From NCBI GenBank assembly GCA_947164605.1, contig CAMUXE010000005.1, forward strand, positions 1-64,000: 64,000 nucleotides of DNA, read 5' to 3'. Shown here piece by piece: positions 33,911 through 42,918 of this stretch. The position numbers and the translations under genes were made by a program. The stretch's first letter is position 1. The number at the start of each line of letters is the position of its first letter. Under the pieces are notes generated by a model. That model was given only the letters and a program-made list of their open reading frames with translations, was not told where the DNA came from and made no database searches. Source of the DNA: an uncultured Lachnospiraceae bacterium (GTDB lineage Bacteria > Bacillota > Clostridia > Lachnospirales > Lachnospiraceae).

Positions 33911-35287
33911 TTACATCCATCTCCAACCAGCAAGATACTTATTCTTCATCTGACCCTTGATATACTTACCCCAACCAAGAGGGTAACCATCAACATTAAA
34001 GAGAAGCCATCCTTTTTCAAGGCCCTCAATATCAGATAAATCAATTGTTTCGCCCTTTAGGTAGCGGGTAATTCTCTCGTCATCGCATGATAGTGAGACA
34101 AAATTGTCAAAATCAGTTCCTGATAGGGTCATAGCCAAAGCCTGGCTAGGCTCAAATCTATTTTTCTTAATCTCTCCCATCAAGAGTCCACTTCTGACTA
34201 TTCTCAACTTAGGAATCTTTAAGCTTGATTCCGGCATATAGTATACCTTCTCGCCATGGATTTCAAACCTTTCAGGATCGAACTGGCGCTTGATATGGGA
34301 CAAGAATTCCTGCAATTCCTCAGGAAGCTTAACCTTGTTGCATATCTTACTTGGAAGCTGAGAAGGGCTGTCAGAATCAACTTTCTTTCTAATAAGGGCA
34401 ACATAATGGCCCTCGCCCTTCATCTTGTGTGGGAAAATTCTCACAGTCTTGTCTATAGCAATTTCTTTATCAAAATCGCTTGTGACAAAACCGTGCTCAA
34501 AGCCCTCGTATGGTTTTATATCAACGAGTTGACAATCATCAATCTCTCTAAAAAGATGCCTTATAGATTCCTCATCCTCAAGCATTGAGAAAGTACATGT
34601 AGAAAATACCATACAGCCGCCCGGTTTAAGCATTTTTGCTCCTGCAACTATGATATTCTGCTGAATTTTAGAATAAAATTCAGGTCCATTCTTCTCCCAG
34701 CTCTTTATGAGCTTATTGTCTTTTCTAAACATGCCCTCACCTGAACATGGGGCATCTATTAAAATCTTATCAAAAAGGCCCTGGCAGTTCTTTGCAAGGT
34801 CCATAGGATCCTCATTCAAGACTAATACATCGGATATGCCGCAAATCTCAATATTTTTCAAAAGAGCCTTAGTTCTTGAGGCTGATATATCATTGGACAC
34901 AAGCAAGCCAGTTCTATTGAGCTTTGATCCCAATTCTGTCGACTTACCGCCAGGTGCAGCACACATATCAAGTACAATGTCCCCCTCTTCAACAGGAAGT
35001 ACATTTGCAGGCGTCATAGCCGATGGTTCCTGTATATAGTAGAGTCCGGCATAGTAATATGGGTGTTTTGCCGGTCTGTCTTCTTCACGAAAGTAGAACC
35101 CGTTCTCAATCCAGGGAACGGGTTCTAGTGTAAATGGACTTATCTTTAAAAAATCTTCAACGCTGATTTTAAGAGTGTTAACTCGAAGGCCAAACTGTCT
35201 TGGCTCATCAAAACTCGCAAGATAAGCATCATAATCTTCCTGAAGCAGTTCTTTCATTTCCTCTTTGTAGAGCTCAGGTAAATTCAT
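33911..35287 (-). CDS. rRNA cytosine-C5 methyltransferase (RsmF/NOL1-NOP2-sun family)
   Basis: The 458-residue enzyme has the SAM motif DMCAAPGGKSTELG, the catalytic motif DAPCSGEGMFRK and the STCTFS motif carrying the nucleophilic cysteine. A C-terminal domain of about 150 residues (YPLGWGKYIKGQMKNKYLAGWRW) resembles the PUA-like region of RsmF. The family methylates cytosines in 16S rRNA. The exact target position is not decided. The start has AAAGAGG-like sequence near and follows the coiled-coil gene closely. Confidence 0.93.
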   Translation of the reverse strand: MNLPELYKEEMKELLQEDYDAYLASFDEPRQFGLRVNTLKISVEDFLKISPFTLEPVPWIENGFYFREEDRPAKHPYYYAGLYYIQEPSAMTPANVLPVEEGDIVLDMCAAPGGKSTELGSKLNRTGLLVSNDISASRTKALLKNIEICGISDVLVLNEDPMDLAKNCQGLFDKILIDAPCSGEGMFRKDNKLIKSWEKNGPEFYSKIQQNIIVAGAKMLKPGGCMVFSTCTFSMLEDEESIRHLFREIDDCQLVDIKPYEGFEHGFVTSDFDKEIAIDKTVRIFPHKMKGEGHYVALIRKKVDSDSPSQLPSKICNKVKLPEELQEFLSHIKRQFDPERFEIHGEKVYYMPESSLKIPKLRIVRSGLLMGEIKKNRFEPSQALAMTLSGTDFDNFVSLSCDDERITRYLKGETIDLSDIEGLEKGWLLFNVDGYPLGWGKYIKGQMKNKYLAGWRWM

Positions 35288-35292
35288 TCTTA

Positions 35293-36096
35293 CTACCTCT
35301 TAACATCAGGAATATCAACAAGTAATCTGCTGTTATTCTTACCAATCTTTGTGTTGTCTGTCTTAGCATGGTCATTTGAAAGAGGCTGTCCATCGATATT
35401 CAATGCAGTACTGTCAAGGTCTGCCTCTTCTGAAGTCTTGAATTCTACGTTCTCATCAAGCTCAAGCTTGTCAAGCTTTGATGAAACTATATCATCGACA
35501 ATCTGCTCAGCCTTTGACTTCTTTTCAGCTTCCGGATCATATACCTCAAGCTTCTTTGATTCACTGGCCTGAACTGCTGCTCTGTTTGACTTAACCGCAT
35601 TGAGTTCAGTGCTGAAGTCCTTTATCAATGACTCATTGTAAGTCTTTGTAGCCTCTATAGATTTCTCTAAGATCTTCTGGATCTTGCCCAAGACGTCGTC
35701 CGAATACTCGACAATAGCTTCTCTATAATTGTTGCCGTCAGTTGTAGCTCTGTCAAGAATCTCCTGAGCTTCTTTTCTTGAATTATCAAGTGTAGCCTGT
35801 GCAGTAGCCTGTGCTCTTCTCACAAGATCACTGTTATTTACAAGCTGCTCAGCCTTAATCTGAGCGGCACTGAGTATCTGATCAGCCTGCTCCTTGGCCT
35901 CTTTTAACATCTCATTCTGTCTAGCAATATTCTTCTTGTAAACATTCATCTCTTCTGGAAGCTTTGCTTTGATTTCCTCAACAATCTCCATAAGTTCATC
36001 TCTATTGAGAATCACTTCGCCTGAAGAAAATCTCTTAAACTTAGCACTCTCAATCATATCTTCCAATTTTTTTATAACCTGTTCGATATTATCCAT
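35293..36096 (-). CDS. Coiled-coil protein, DivIVA-like or V-ATPase subunit H-like
   Basis: The 267-residue protein is mostly alpha-helical. The start KKLEDMIESAKFKRFSSGEVILNRDEL fits the short crossed-loop region of DivIVA-type proteins, and the centre (about 45-125: MLKEAKEQADQILSAAQ, KEAQEILDRA) is a heptad coiled coil of the sort often annotated as an ATPase subunit H-like protein. The C-terminus is acidic and probably disordered. It lies upstream of the RsmF-like gene. A role in polar or septal organisation is possible but unproven; the related proteins are widespread in clostridia. Confidence 0.7.
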   Translation of the reverse strand: MDNIEQVIKKLEDMIESAKFKRFSSGEVILNRDELMEIVEEIKAKLPEEMNVYKKNIARQNEMLKEAKEQADQILSAAQIKAEQLVNNSDLVRRAQATAQATLDNSRKEAQEILDRATTDGNNYREAIVEYSDDVLGKIQKILEKSIEATKTYNESLIKDFSTELNAVKSNRAAVQASESKKLEVYDPEAEKKSKAEQIVDDIVSSKLDKLELDENVEFKTSEEADLDSTALNIDGQPLSNDHAKTDNTKIGKNNSRLLVDIPDVKR

Positions 36097-36157
36097 GACT
36101 ACACTCCAATCAGTTATATTTTGCTATCAATAAGTCAAAACTATAGACATTATTTTA

Positions 36158-36637
36158 TTATTTTTTGAATTTTTTGTAAACCTTATCCACCACACAATTT
36201 GGCACAAATTTTGTAATATCTCCGCCGTACATTGCCATCTCCCTGACTATGCTTGAGCTAAGGTAGGCATACTCCAATGATGTATTCAAGAAAATTGTGT
36301 CAATATTTGGATTAGCCACTCTGTTAGTTTGTGACATAGCCAATTCATACTCATAATCAGTCACAGCTCTTAAGCCCCTGATTATAACCCCTACATCGTT
36401 CTTTTTTGCGAAATCAACAAGCAAACCAGAAAAACTTGCAACCTCAACATTGGCCAAGTCCTTGGTTGCTTCCTTTAACATCTCTACTCTCTCATCAACA
36501 GAAAAAAGTGGAGTCTTATTGTTATTATTTAACACAGCCACAATAAGATGATCACACAAGCCTGCAGATCTTCTAATTATATCCAAATGTCCAAAAGTAA
36601 CCGGATCAAAACTTCCAGGATATATTGCTCTTTTCAT
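36158..36637 (-). CDS. coaD: Phosphopantetheine adenylyltransferase
   Basis: The 159-residue enzyme begins [20 protein letters not shown], the CoaD signature, and carries the [12 protein letters not shown] motif near the C-terminus. It makes dephospho-CoA from phosphopantetheine. It is coupled to rsmD by a two-base gap, a pairing found in most Firmicutes. Length is normal. Confidence 0.97.
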   Translation of the reverse strand: MKRAIYPGSFDPVTFGHLDIIRRSAGLCDHLIVAVLNNNNKTPLFSVDERVEMLKEATKDLANVEVASFSGLLVDFAKKNDVGVIIRGLRAVTDYEYELAMSQTNRVANPNIDTIFLNTSLEYAYLSSSIVREMAMYGGDITKFVPNCVVDKVYKKFKK

Positions 36638-36639
36638 CT

Positions 36640-37191
36640 TTATTCCCCATCCTTAAGCCTTAAAAAAATATGCTTATTTGTCTTATATTCCTTGACTCTC
36701 ACTGTGCGAAAAGCTGTCTCTGAATCAATATATGACAAATCAGTATCAATTTTTTCTTCAATCACTACAAGTGAATCTTTATCAAGCAATCTGTCAAGGA
36801 CAAGCAAAACTTCTCTCTCCAAGCCCTTTTTGTAAGGAGCATCGATAAATACTAAAGAAAACTTCTTATTGAGTCTATTGATTGCAGAAACTGCATCAGA
36901 CTCCATAACCTGAGCCTTTGAATCAAGTTTAGTAAAAGCAAGATTTTCCTTAATGCACTTGACACAAAGCTTTGACTGGTCAACAAAAACCACTTCCTTA
37001 GCTCCACGGCTCAAGGCCTCAATTCCAATTCCACCGCTGCCTGCGAAAAGGTCCAAAAAGCTGCTGTCATAAACCTGATCCTGCAGTATATTAAATAAAG
37101 TCTCCTTGATACGGTCTGTTGTAGGTCTTGTATCCATACCTTCAATAGTCTTAAGAGGGAGACGTCTAGCACTACCTGCTATAACTCTCAT
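36640..37191 (-). CDS. rsmD: 16S rRNA guanine-N2 methyltransferase RsmD
   Basis: The 183-residue protein begins [18 protein letters not shown] and contains [20 protein letters not shown] (SAM binding) and IDAPYKKG in the position of the DPPY catalytic motif. RsmD methylates G966 of 16S rRNA in E. coli numbering. It lies between gpsA and coaD. The substitution of DAPY for the usual DPPY is a minor variation. Confidence 0.94.
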   Translation of the reverse strand: MRVIAGSARRLPLKTIEGMDTRPTTDRIKETLFNILQDQVYDSSFLDLFAGSGGIGIEALSRGAKEVVFVDQSKLCVKCIKENLAFTKLDSKAQVMESDAVSAINRLNKKFSLVFIDAPYKKGLEREVLLVLDRLLDKDSLVVIEEKIDTDLSYIDSETAFRTVRVKEYKTNKHIFLRLKDGE

Positions 37192-37192
37192 A

Positions 37193-38209
37193 TCACTTTA
37201 CCTTCCAATTTCCGCTAATAATCTCAGCCTTGCCATCTCTCATCATAAGCTCTCTAACAGCATCCTTTGGAGATTTATCCTCAAAAAGAATCTCATTAAC
37301 CTTCTCAACGATAGGCATCTCAACCTTGTACTTTAAAGAGAGCTGATAAGCAGCCTTTGCAGAAAATACACCTTCAACAACCATCATTACTTCATCCATA
37401 GCTTCTTTGACAGATTTGCCCTGTCCTATAAGAATTCCAGCTCTGCGGTTTCTAGAATGCATACTTGCGCAGGTGACTATCAAATCACCAATACCAGACA
37501 AACCGGCAAATGTGTTGGTTTCAGCCCCCATAGCTGTACCAAGTCTAGCTATCTCAGCAATTCCTCTTGTTATAAGAGCGGCCTTAGTATTATCACCATA
37601 TCCAAGTCCGTCAGCCATACCTGCTGCAAGAGCAATAACATTTTTCAATGCACCTCCAATACAGATACCCTCTACATCCGGACTGATATATACTCTAAAA
37701 GCATCATTCATAAATACAGACTGAAGGTATTTAGCATCTTCTTCGCTGTCAGCACCTACCACGCAGGTAGTTGGAATAAATCTGCTAACCTCCTCAGCAT
37801 GGCTTGGTCCAGATAAGACTGCAACTCTAGCCTGAGGAATCTCTTCCTTTGTAACTTCCACAAGGTTCTTTAAAGTATCTTCCTCTATGCCCTTGCCGAC
37901 ATTGACAACATACTGATTTTCTTTTACAAAAGGAGCTAGTTTTTTTGCAGTAGATCTTGTATATGGGCTTGCAACAGCCAAAATAACAATATCTGCATCC
38001 TTAATAGCATACTCTGTATCATATGTAATCTCGATGGATTCTGGTATTTTAACTCCCTTTAGTCCTTTGGTATTTTCTCTGGTCTCAGCTAACTTTTTAG
38101 CCTCTTCTTCAAAGACAGACCATACCTTTACCTGCTGTCCAAAGTGATCAAAAAGCATAGCAAGCGCTAAGCCCCAACTTCCTGCTCCCATCACTGATAT
38201 CTTAGCCAT
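37193..38209 (-). CDS. gpsA: NAD(P)H-dependent glycerol-3-phosphate dehydrogenase
   Basis: The 338-residue enzyme begins ISVMGAGSWGLALAM with the Rossmann GxGxxG motif and has the substrate region GLGYGDNTKAALITRGIAEI. It makes glycerol-3-phosphate for phospholipids; the next enzyme in that path, PlsY, is encoded just upstream at 38305. The der-plsY-gpsA order is a known Firmicutes arrangement. Confidence 0.97.
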   Translation of the reverse strand: MAKISVMGAGSWGLALAMLFDHFGQQVKVWSVFEEEAKKLAETRENTKGLKGVKIPESIEITYDTEYAIKDADIVILAVASPYTRSTAKKLAPFVKENQYVVNVGKGIEEDTLKNLVEVTKEEIPQARVAVLSGPSHAEEVSRFIPTTCVVGADSEEDAKYLQSVFMNDAFRVYISPDVEGICIGGALKNVIALAAGMADGLGYGDNTKAALITRGIAEIARLGTAMGAETNTFAGLSGIGDLIVTCASMHSRNRRAGILIGQGKSVKEAMDEVMMVVEGVFSAKAAYQLSLKYKVEMPIVEKVNEILFEDKSPKDAVRELMMRDGKAEIISGNWKVK

Positions 38210-38304
38210 AACTTCTCCTTTTCCCCCATGTAAAAATTCAAAATTTTAGGTCTTAAAGCCTATTCAAAAATTTAAATATAAAACTTATTTATAATTTACT
38301 TAAA

Positions 38305-39048
38305 TCAAGCTGTTTTCTTACTTCCAACTTTTCTTTCAGTTCCATTGATAAGTCTAATGATATTGCCTCTATGTCTCACATAAGCAAATACTACGATCAC
38401 ACCAACTACTATGCATGCCTCAACTGCATCATAAGTAGAAAGTGGCAACCAGCCCTTAACTGCCCAAATTACAAATAATACAAACCAAGATGTTATTCCA
38501 AGCAATGAGCCCAAAGAAACATACTTTGTAATCAAAACTGTCAAAGAAAAGGCCAAAAAGCCCACGATAGCAAATACGAAACAATATTTTGGATATGGAA
38601 TAAGTGCTAAAACAACACCTGAAGAAGCAGCAATTCCCTTGCCTCCGTGGAAATCCATGTAAAATGGGAAATTATGTCCAAGAACAACTCCAAATCCTAA
38701 ATACATGAAAAGCAACATAATACAATCAACGCTAGAGCCAAGAATCATTTTGAGGACTAAACCTGCAATGATAGGCTTGAAAGCATCTAAAATATATGTA
38801 ACCATGCCTGCCTTTTTTCCTAATGTCCTGAATACATTGGTAGTACCTGCATTACCAGAGCCATAATTTCTGATATCGATATCCTTAATCTTTCCAATCC
38901 AATAACCAGCCTGTACTATTGCACCGACAAAGTAACCGGCAATCAAACAGTAGACCTTATAGGACATAATAGGTGACATACAAAATGTTAACATCATCAG
39001 GGCTACAGTTAAGGCCCAAAATAAAAACTGCTTATACTTGGAATCCAT
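38305..39048 (-). CDS. plsY: Glycerol-3-phosphate acyltransferase PlsY
   Basis: The 247-residue membrane protein has five or more membrane segments and the PlsY motifs RNYGSGNAGTTNVFR, GHNFPFYMDFHGGKGIA and, near the C-terminus, a basic RHRGNIIRLINGTE. It transfers the acyl group from acyl-phosphate (PlsX product) to glycerol-3-phosphate. Its start overlaps the der stop by one base. The central part has an extra membrane region compared with the shortest family members (about 190-200 residues). Confidence 0.95.
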   Translation of the reverse strand: MDSKYKQFLFWALTVALMMLTFCMSPIMSYKVYCLIAGYFVGAIVQAGYWIGKIKDIDIRNYGSGNAGTTNVFRTLGKKAGMVTYILDAFKPIIAGLVLKMILGSSVDCIMLLFMYLGFGVVLGHNFPFYMDFHGGKGIAASSGVVLALIPYPKYCFVFAIVGFLAFSLTVLITKYVSLGSLLGITSWFVLFVIWAVKGWLPLSTYDAVEACIVVGVIVVFAYVRHRGNIIRLINGTERKVGSKKTA

Positions 39049-40376
39049 TATTGTTCTTTCTCCTTACGCTCACGATATATGAAATGAATTGCTGTTCCAT
39101 GGAATCCGAAAGTATCACGGATTCTATTCTCTATATATCTGGTATAAGAGAAATGGGTCAGCTCCTTATCATTGATGAACATAATAAATGTTGGTGGTTT
39201 AACCGAAACTTGAGTGATATAGTAAATCCTAAGTCTCTTACCCTTATCTGATGGTGGCTGTTTCATAGCCATAGCATCAGTGAGGATCTCATTTAAAACA
39301 CCTGTCTGAACTCTCATATTCTGACTTTCAATAATCTGATCAATCATATCATAGAGCTTATACAATCTCTGGCCAGTAAGGGCAGAGATAAATATAATCT
39401 CAGCATATGACATAAATGAGAGTGTCTTTCTAATCTTATCTGTAAAGTCTCCGACAGTTGAATTATCTTTCTCAATTGCATCCCACTTGTTTACGGCAAT
39501 AATAATACCCTTGCCTCTTTCATGGGCAATACCAGCAATCTTTGCATCCTGCTCTGTTATACCCTCAGTCGCATCGATTACAAGAATGACAATATCAGCT
39601 CTTTCAACTGCAGCAACAGTTCTAATAATACTGTATCTCTCTAACTCTTCGCTAACCTTAGATTTTCTTCTAAGTCCTGCTGTATCTATAAAGATATACT
39701 CCTTACCATGATATACAACATCAGTATCTATGGCATCTCTAGTTGTACCAGCAATATTAGAGACGATAACTCTATTTGTACCAATAAGCTTGTTGACAAT
39801 AGAAGATTTGCCGGCATTTGGCTTACCAACTATGGCAATCTTTGGCCTGTCATCTTCGTCATCTTCCTTACTTCTCTTAGGGAATTTTTCTGTGACTGCA
39901 TCTAAGAGGTCACCCAAGCCCTGTTTTGAAGAAGCTGAAATTGGAAATGGATCACCAATTCCAAGATTATAGAACTCATACACATCCGGCATCTGCATCT
40001 TGTAGTTATCTACCTTGTTAACTGCAAGCACAACCGGCTTATGAGACTTTCTCAGCATATCAGCGACATGGGTGTCAGCATCAACCATGCCCTGTCTTAC
40101 ATCACACATAAATATGATTACATCTGCTGTATCAATGGCAATCTGAGCCTGTTCTCTCATCTGAGAAAGGATAATATCCTTGCTGTCTGGCTCAATACCA
40201 CCGGTATCAATCATGGTAAATTCTTTATCAAGCCATGATACTTCGGCATATATTCTATCTCTTGTAACACCTGGTGTATCCTTAACGATAGATATCTGCT
40301 GTCCGGCAACACTATTAAAAAAAGTCGACTTACCTACATTAGGTCTACCGACAACTGCAACTATTGGTTTACTCAT
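39048..40376 (-). CDS. der: Der (EngA), double GTPase for ribosome assembly
   Basis: The 442-residue protein has two GTPase domains, with P-loops GRPNVGKST (about 9-17) and GKPNAGKSS (about 190), each with DTGG/DTAG and NKxD motifs, and a C-terminal KH-like domain. Der binds the 50S subunit late in assembly. I chose ATG 40376, seven bases after GGAGAG; an in-frame ATG further up lies in that site. It leads the der-plsY-gpsA cluster. Confidence 0.96.
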   Translation of the reverse strand: MSKPIVAVVGRPNVGKSTFFNSVAGQQISIVKDTPGVTRDRIYAEVSWLDKEFTMIDTGGIEPDSKDIILSQMREQAQIAIDTADVIIFMCDVRQGMVDADTHVADMLRKSHKPVVLAVNKVDNYKMQMPDVYEFYNLGIGDPFPISASSKQGLGDLLDAVTEKFPKRSKEDDEDDRPKIAIVGKPNAGKSSIVNKLIGTNRVIVSNIAGTTRDAIDTDVVYHGKEYIFIDTAGLRRKSKVSEELERYSIIRTVAAVERADIVILVIDATEGITEQDAKIAGIAHERGKGIIIAVNKWDAIEKDNSTVGDFTDKIRKTLSFMSYAEIIFISALTGQRLYKLYDMIDQIIESQNMRVQTGVLNEILTDAMAMKQPPSDKGKRLRIYYITQVSVKPPTFIMFINDKELTHFSYTRYIENRIRDTFGFHGTAIHFIYRERKEKEQ

Positions 40377-40491
40377 AATAAAACTCTCCATTCAAAAGCA
40401 CAAACGCGCATACTATCTTATAATATCAGCTTGTTTGCTTTTTGTAAAGCTATATGGTATTCTTAGGGCTATTCAAGAAAGGAGACCCTAT

Positions 40492-41385
40492 ATGGCATCA
40501 AAGGAAATGAAGGAACTTATAGGAAATAAGATTTTTGCCAGCATATCGCTCTTACTTTTATTAGTATTAAGCTCGGCACTAATTCTTGCTAACAATAAAA
40601 TATACGTAAATGCTGATGATAATAAGTCATCGTCTGACACGAAAGAATCAAGATATAATATAGCAGATATCGATCTCTCAATAAGCGTTCCTGATTCATT
40701 CGTTGTTTTCACTCAGAATGTCACATCTAACAATTCTTACCTGGAAAAAATTGGTGTTGACGACGTTGAGCAGCAGAGAAACCTCATGAAAGCGACAAAT
40801 ATCTTCCTTGAGATTGTCCCAAAAGATGATGAAATCACTTATGAGTTTATTGTAAAAGCTCTCCCTGCCCCAAGCGGAGTTGCAAACTTTAACGAGACTA
40901 ACGACAATGACTTAAAATCTCTATTCGAGACCTATGTCAAGCAAAGTCAGGAGCACAGCGATTCAGACTTAAAGGAAAGCATAGATGCTTCGTCAATTGA
41001 AAAAATCAATGGAATACCATATTTCACAACCCAAATTTCATCGACATCAAACAATGGAGTAACTGTCAAAGCTAAGAAATATTACACAGTAATACGCGGT
41101 TATGCTTATACTTACTCCCTTCAGACTAATGAGACTGATATAAAGAGCCAATATATCCAAGCTTGTAACTCTATGCTTGAAAGCGCTGAATACAAAGAGA
41201 TTAAGAACTCAATCTTTAACTCAAGTATATATTCAGAGCTTTTGACAACAATCCTAAGTTTAGGACTTCCAATCATAATTTTAGGACTAATCACCTACTT
41301 CTTAACAAGCGGAAATTCTAAGAGAAAAAAGAGACTTGCCAAAGCCCGTCAAGAAGAGGCTCTCGCAAAGAAAAAACTTGATTAA
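40492..41385 (+). CDS. Membrane-anchored exported protein of unknown function
   Basis: The 297-residue protein is on the plus strand, opposite to its neighbours. AGGAGAC precedes ATG 40492. It has an N-terminal membrane or signal segment (about 15-38), an exported domain (about 50-245) and a second membrane segment near the C-terminus (about 250-272), followed by a basic cytoplasmic tail. The outside region resembles PsbP/DUF1795-type stress-related domains in length and layout (SVPDSFVVFTQNV, YYTVIRGYAYTYSLQTNETD), but this is only an impression. A hairpin terminator follows. An in-frame extension to 40180 overlaps der and is rejected. Function unknown. Confidence 0.8.
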   Translation: MASKEMKELIGNKIFASISLLLLLVLSSALILANNKIYVNADDNKSSSDTKESRYNIADIDLSISVPDSFVVFTQNVTSNNSYLEKIGVDDVEQQRNLMKATNIFLEIVPKDDEITYEFIVKALPAPSGVANFNETNDNDLKSLFETYVKQSQEHSDSDLKESIDASSIEKINGIPYFTTQISSTSNNGVTVKAKKYYTVIRGYAYTYSLQTNETDIKSQYIQACNSMLESAEYKEIKNSIFNSSIYSELLTTILSLGLPIIILGLITYFLTSGNSKRKKRLAKARQEEALAKKKLD

Positions 41386-41397
41386 TGACTTAAGATA

Positions 41398-41437
41398 GAA
41401 AAATGCCATAAGCTCGAAGCTTATGGCATTTTTTATT
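41398..41437. terminator. Bidirectional terminator between the plus-strand gene and relQ
   Basis: ATGCCATAAGCT pairs perfectly with AGCTTATGGCAT around a CGA loop. It is flanked by A's on one side and T's on the other, so it can serve both convergent genes. Confidence 0.9.
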
Positions 41438-42205
41438 TTATAGCATATGCTCTATAGATTCTTCATCAACTGGATTATCTGTAAGGTTCTGACTGCTCTT
41501 TTTTCTGCTGATTTCATCTCTGATTTCCTGCATTCTCACATCATTGTTATAGGCGATTTCTGCACATTTGGTGAGTTCCTCAACCACTTCAGGCATCTCC
41601 ATATTGTTATATTTTTTATAATGCATCTGATGCTCAAGACTTGCCCAGAAATTCATGGCAATAGTTCTTATCTGAACCTCAACCTTCATATATTCCTTGC
41701 CAGATGACAAAAAGATAGGAATTATAATTACATAATGCAAGCTTCTGTAACCATTTCCCTTTGGATTTTTGATATAATCCTTTACTTCCATAACCTCAAC
41801 ATCATCCTGAGATACAAGCATTTTAGCCACATCATATATATCACTGATAAATGGACATACTACCCTGATTCCTGCCACATCATTGAGATTGTCAACAATA
41901 CTGTCTACAGTAATTGGAAGGCCTCTCCTCTCAAGTTTTTCATATATGCTGATTGGGCTCTTGATTCTGGATCTAATTGTATCAATTGGATTTCTGGCTC
42001 TCTTTGTTTTAAACTCATCATTTAAAACTTCAAGCTTAGTTTCAATCTCATTGATTGCACATCTGTACATCATCATCAATTCTGCAAACCTAGTACTCTC
42101 GTCGGCAAATTTGATAAATTCCTCTCTATTAGACAAATCCATCTTATCTACGATATCTTTAAGTAAAGCCGAATCAATATTTTTATCATTAAGTAAATTA
42201 GACAT
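41438..42205 (-). CDS. relQ: Small alarmone synthetase (RelQ/YjbM type)
   Basis: The 255-residue protein has a RelA/SpoT synthetase domain alone: a basic substrate region SRIKSPISIYEKLERRG, VAGIRVVCPFISDIYDV, KNPKGNGYRSLHYVI and VEVQIRTIAMNFWASLEHQ. It should make (p)ppGpp from ATP and GDP or GTP; no hydrolase domain is present. The N-terminal helix and length agree with RelQ/SAS1. It is the last gene of the ylqG-ylqH-yraN run and starts 12 bases after yraN ends. Confidence 0.93.
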   Translation of the reverse strand: MSNLLNDKNIDSALLKDIVDKMDLSNREEFIKFADESTRFAELMMMYRCAINEIETKLEVLNDEFKTKRARNPIDTIRSRIKSPISIYEKLERRGLPITVDSIVDNLNDVAGIRVVCPFISDIYDVAKMLVSQDDVEVMEVKDYIKNPKGNGYRSLHYVIIIPIFLSSGKEYMKVEVQIRTIAMNFWASLEHQMHYKKYNNMEMPEVVEELTKCAEIAYNNDVRMQEIRDEISRKKSSQNLTDNPVDEESIEHML

Positions 42206-42217
42206 TAAAAATTCCTC

Positions 42218-42616
42218 CTAATAAGCATCTTCCAAGTGTGTGATTTCTTCCCCATCAAATCCAATGCAGTCAAACCTGCAAGGCGTGTTAAGATCATAAG
42301 CATTTACAGTCAGGAAATATGACGCAACTTTTCGAATCCTGGCTTGTTTCTTATAATCAACAGCCTCGACTGCATAACCATATTTATTAGAACTCCTGTA
42401 CTTGACCTCCACAAAGACAAGCACATAATCATCTGTATATGTATATGCCCCAATCAAGGGTTCATATCTTCTTTCTCCCTTCTCAACGATGAGATCTATC
42501 TCCCCAATTTTATTCCTAAAATTGCTCGCAAGCAGTCTATATCCCTTATCCTGCAGATAAGATAAGGCCTTGGTCTCATATAAGGCACCTAGGCGTCTTT
42601 TATTTTTTTCCTCCAT
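42218..42616 (-). CDS. yraN: YraN/UPF0102 family nuclease-like protein
   Basis: The 132-residue protein begins NKRRLGALYETKALSYLQDKGY and contains the restriction-endonuclease-like core NKIGEIDLIVEKG followed by FVEVKYRSSNKYG (the E-x-K motif). Family members are predicted nucleases that are often found close to rnhB and rbgA. It overlaps the end of ylqH by 17 bases. The E-D-ExK residues are intact, but no substrate is established. Confidence 0.92.
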   Translation of the reverse strand: MEEKNKRRLGALYETKALSYLQDKGYRLLASNFRNKIGEIDLIVEKGERRYEPLIGAYTYTDDYVLVFVEVKYRSSNKYGYAVEAVDYKKQARIRKVASYFLTVNAYDLNTPCRFDCIGFDGEEITHLEDAY

Positions 42617-42896
42617 TCATCTTCCCCTTGATCCTGTCACAATCATCGACAAAGACGAGAATCTCAGCAACAACGCCGTACAATTCAGGAGGTATCATAT
42701 CACCAATTTCAAGTTTAGACAATGTCTTGGCCAGTTTACTATCCTCGTAAACCGGAACATCAGCATCCTTAGCTTTCTCAATAATCTTTTCCGCCAAGGC
42801 CCCTCGACCTGTCGCAATAATTGTAGGTGCTTCTTCTCCTGGATTATATTCAAGAGCTACTGAAATCTTTGTCTTAGATTCTTTTTCTTCACTCAT
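42600..42896 (-). CDS. ylqH: FlhB C-terminal-domain-like protein (YlqH family)
   Basis: The 98-residue protein corresponds to the cytoplasmic C-terminal domain of FlhB: VALEYNPGEEAPTIIATGRGALAEKI, then KLEIGDMIPPELYGVVAEILVFV. It lacks the membrane part and the autocleavage NPTH motif. In Bacillus the homologue ylqH follows ylqG, as here. Its role is unknown. ATG 42896 begins the conserved region, though no strong ribosome-binding site precedes it; alternatives at 42932 and 42935 (TTG) exist. Confidence 0.88.
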   Translation of the reverse strand: MSEEKESKTKISVALEYNPGEEAPTIIATGRGALAEKIIEKAKDADVPVYEDSKLAKTLSKLEIGDMIPPELYGVVAEILVFVDDCDRIKGKMNGGKK

Positions 42897-42918
42897 AAGC
42901 AGTCTTGTATTCCTATCT

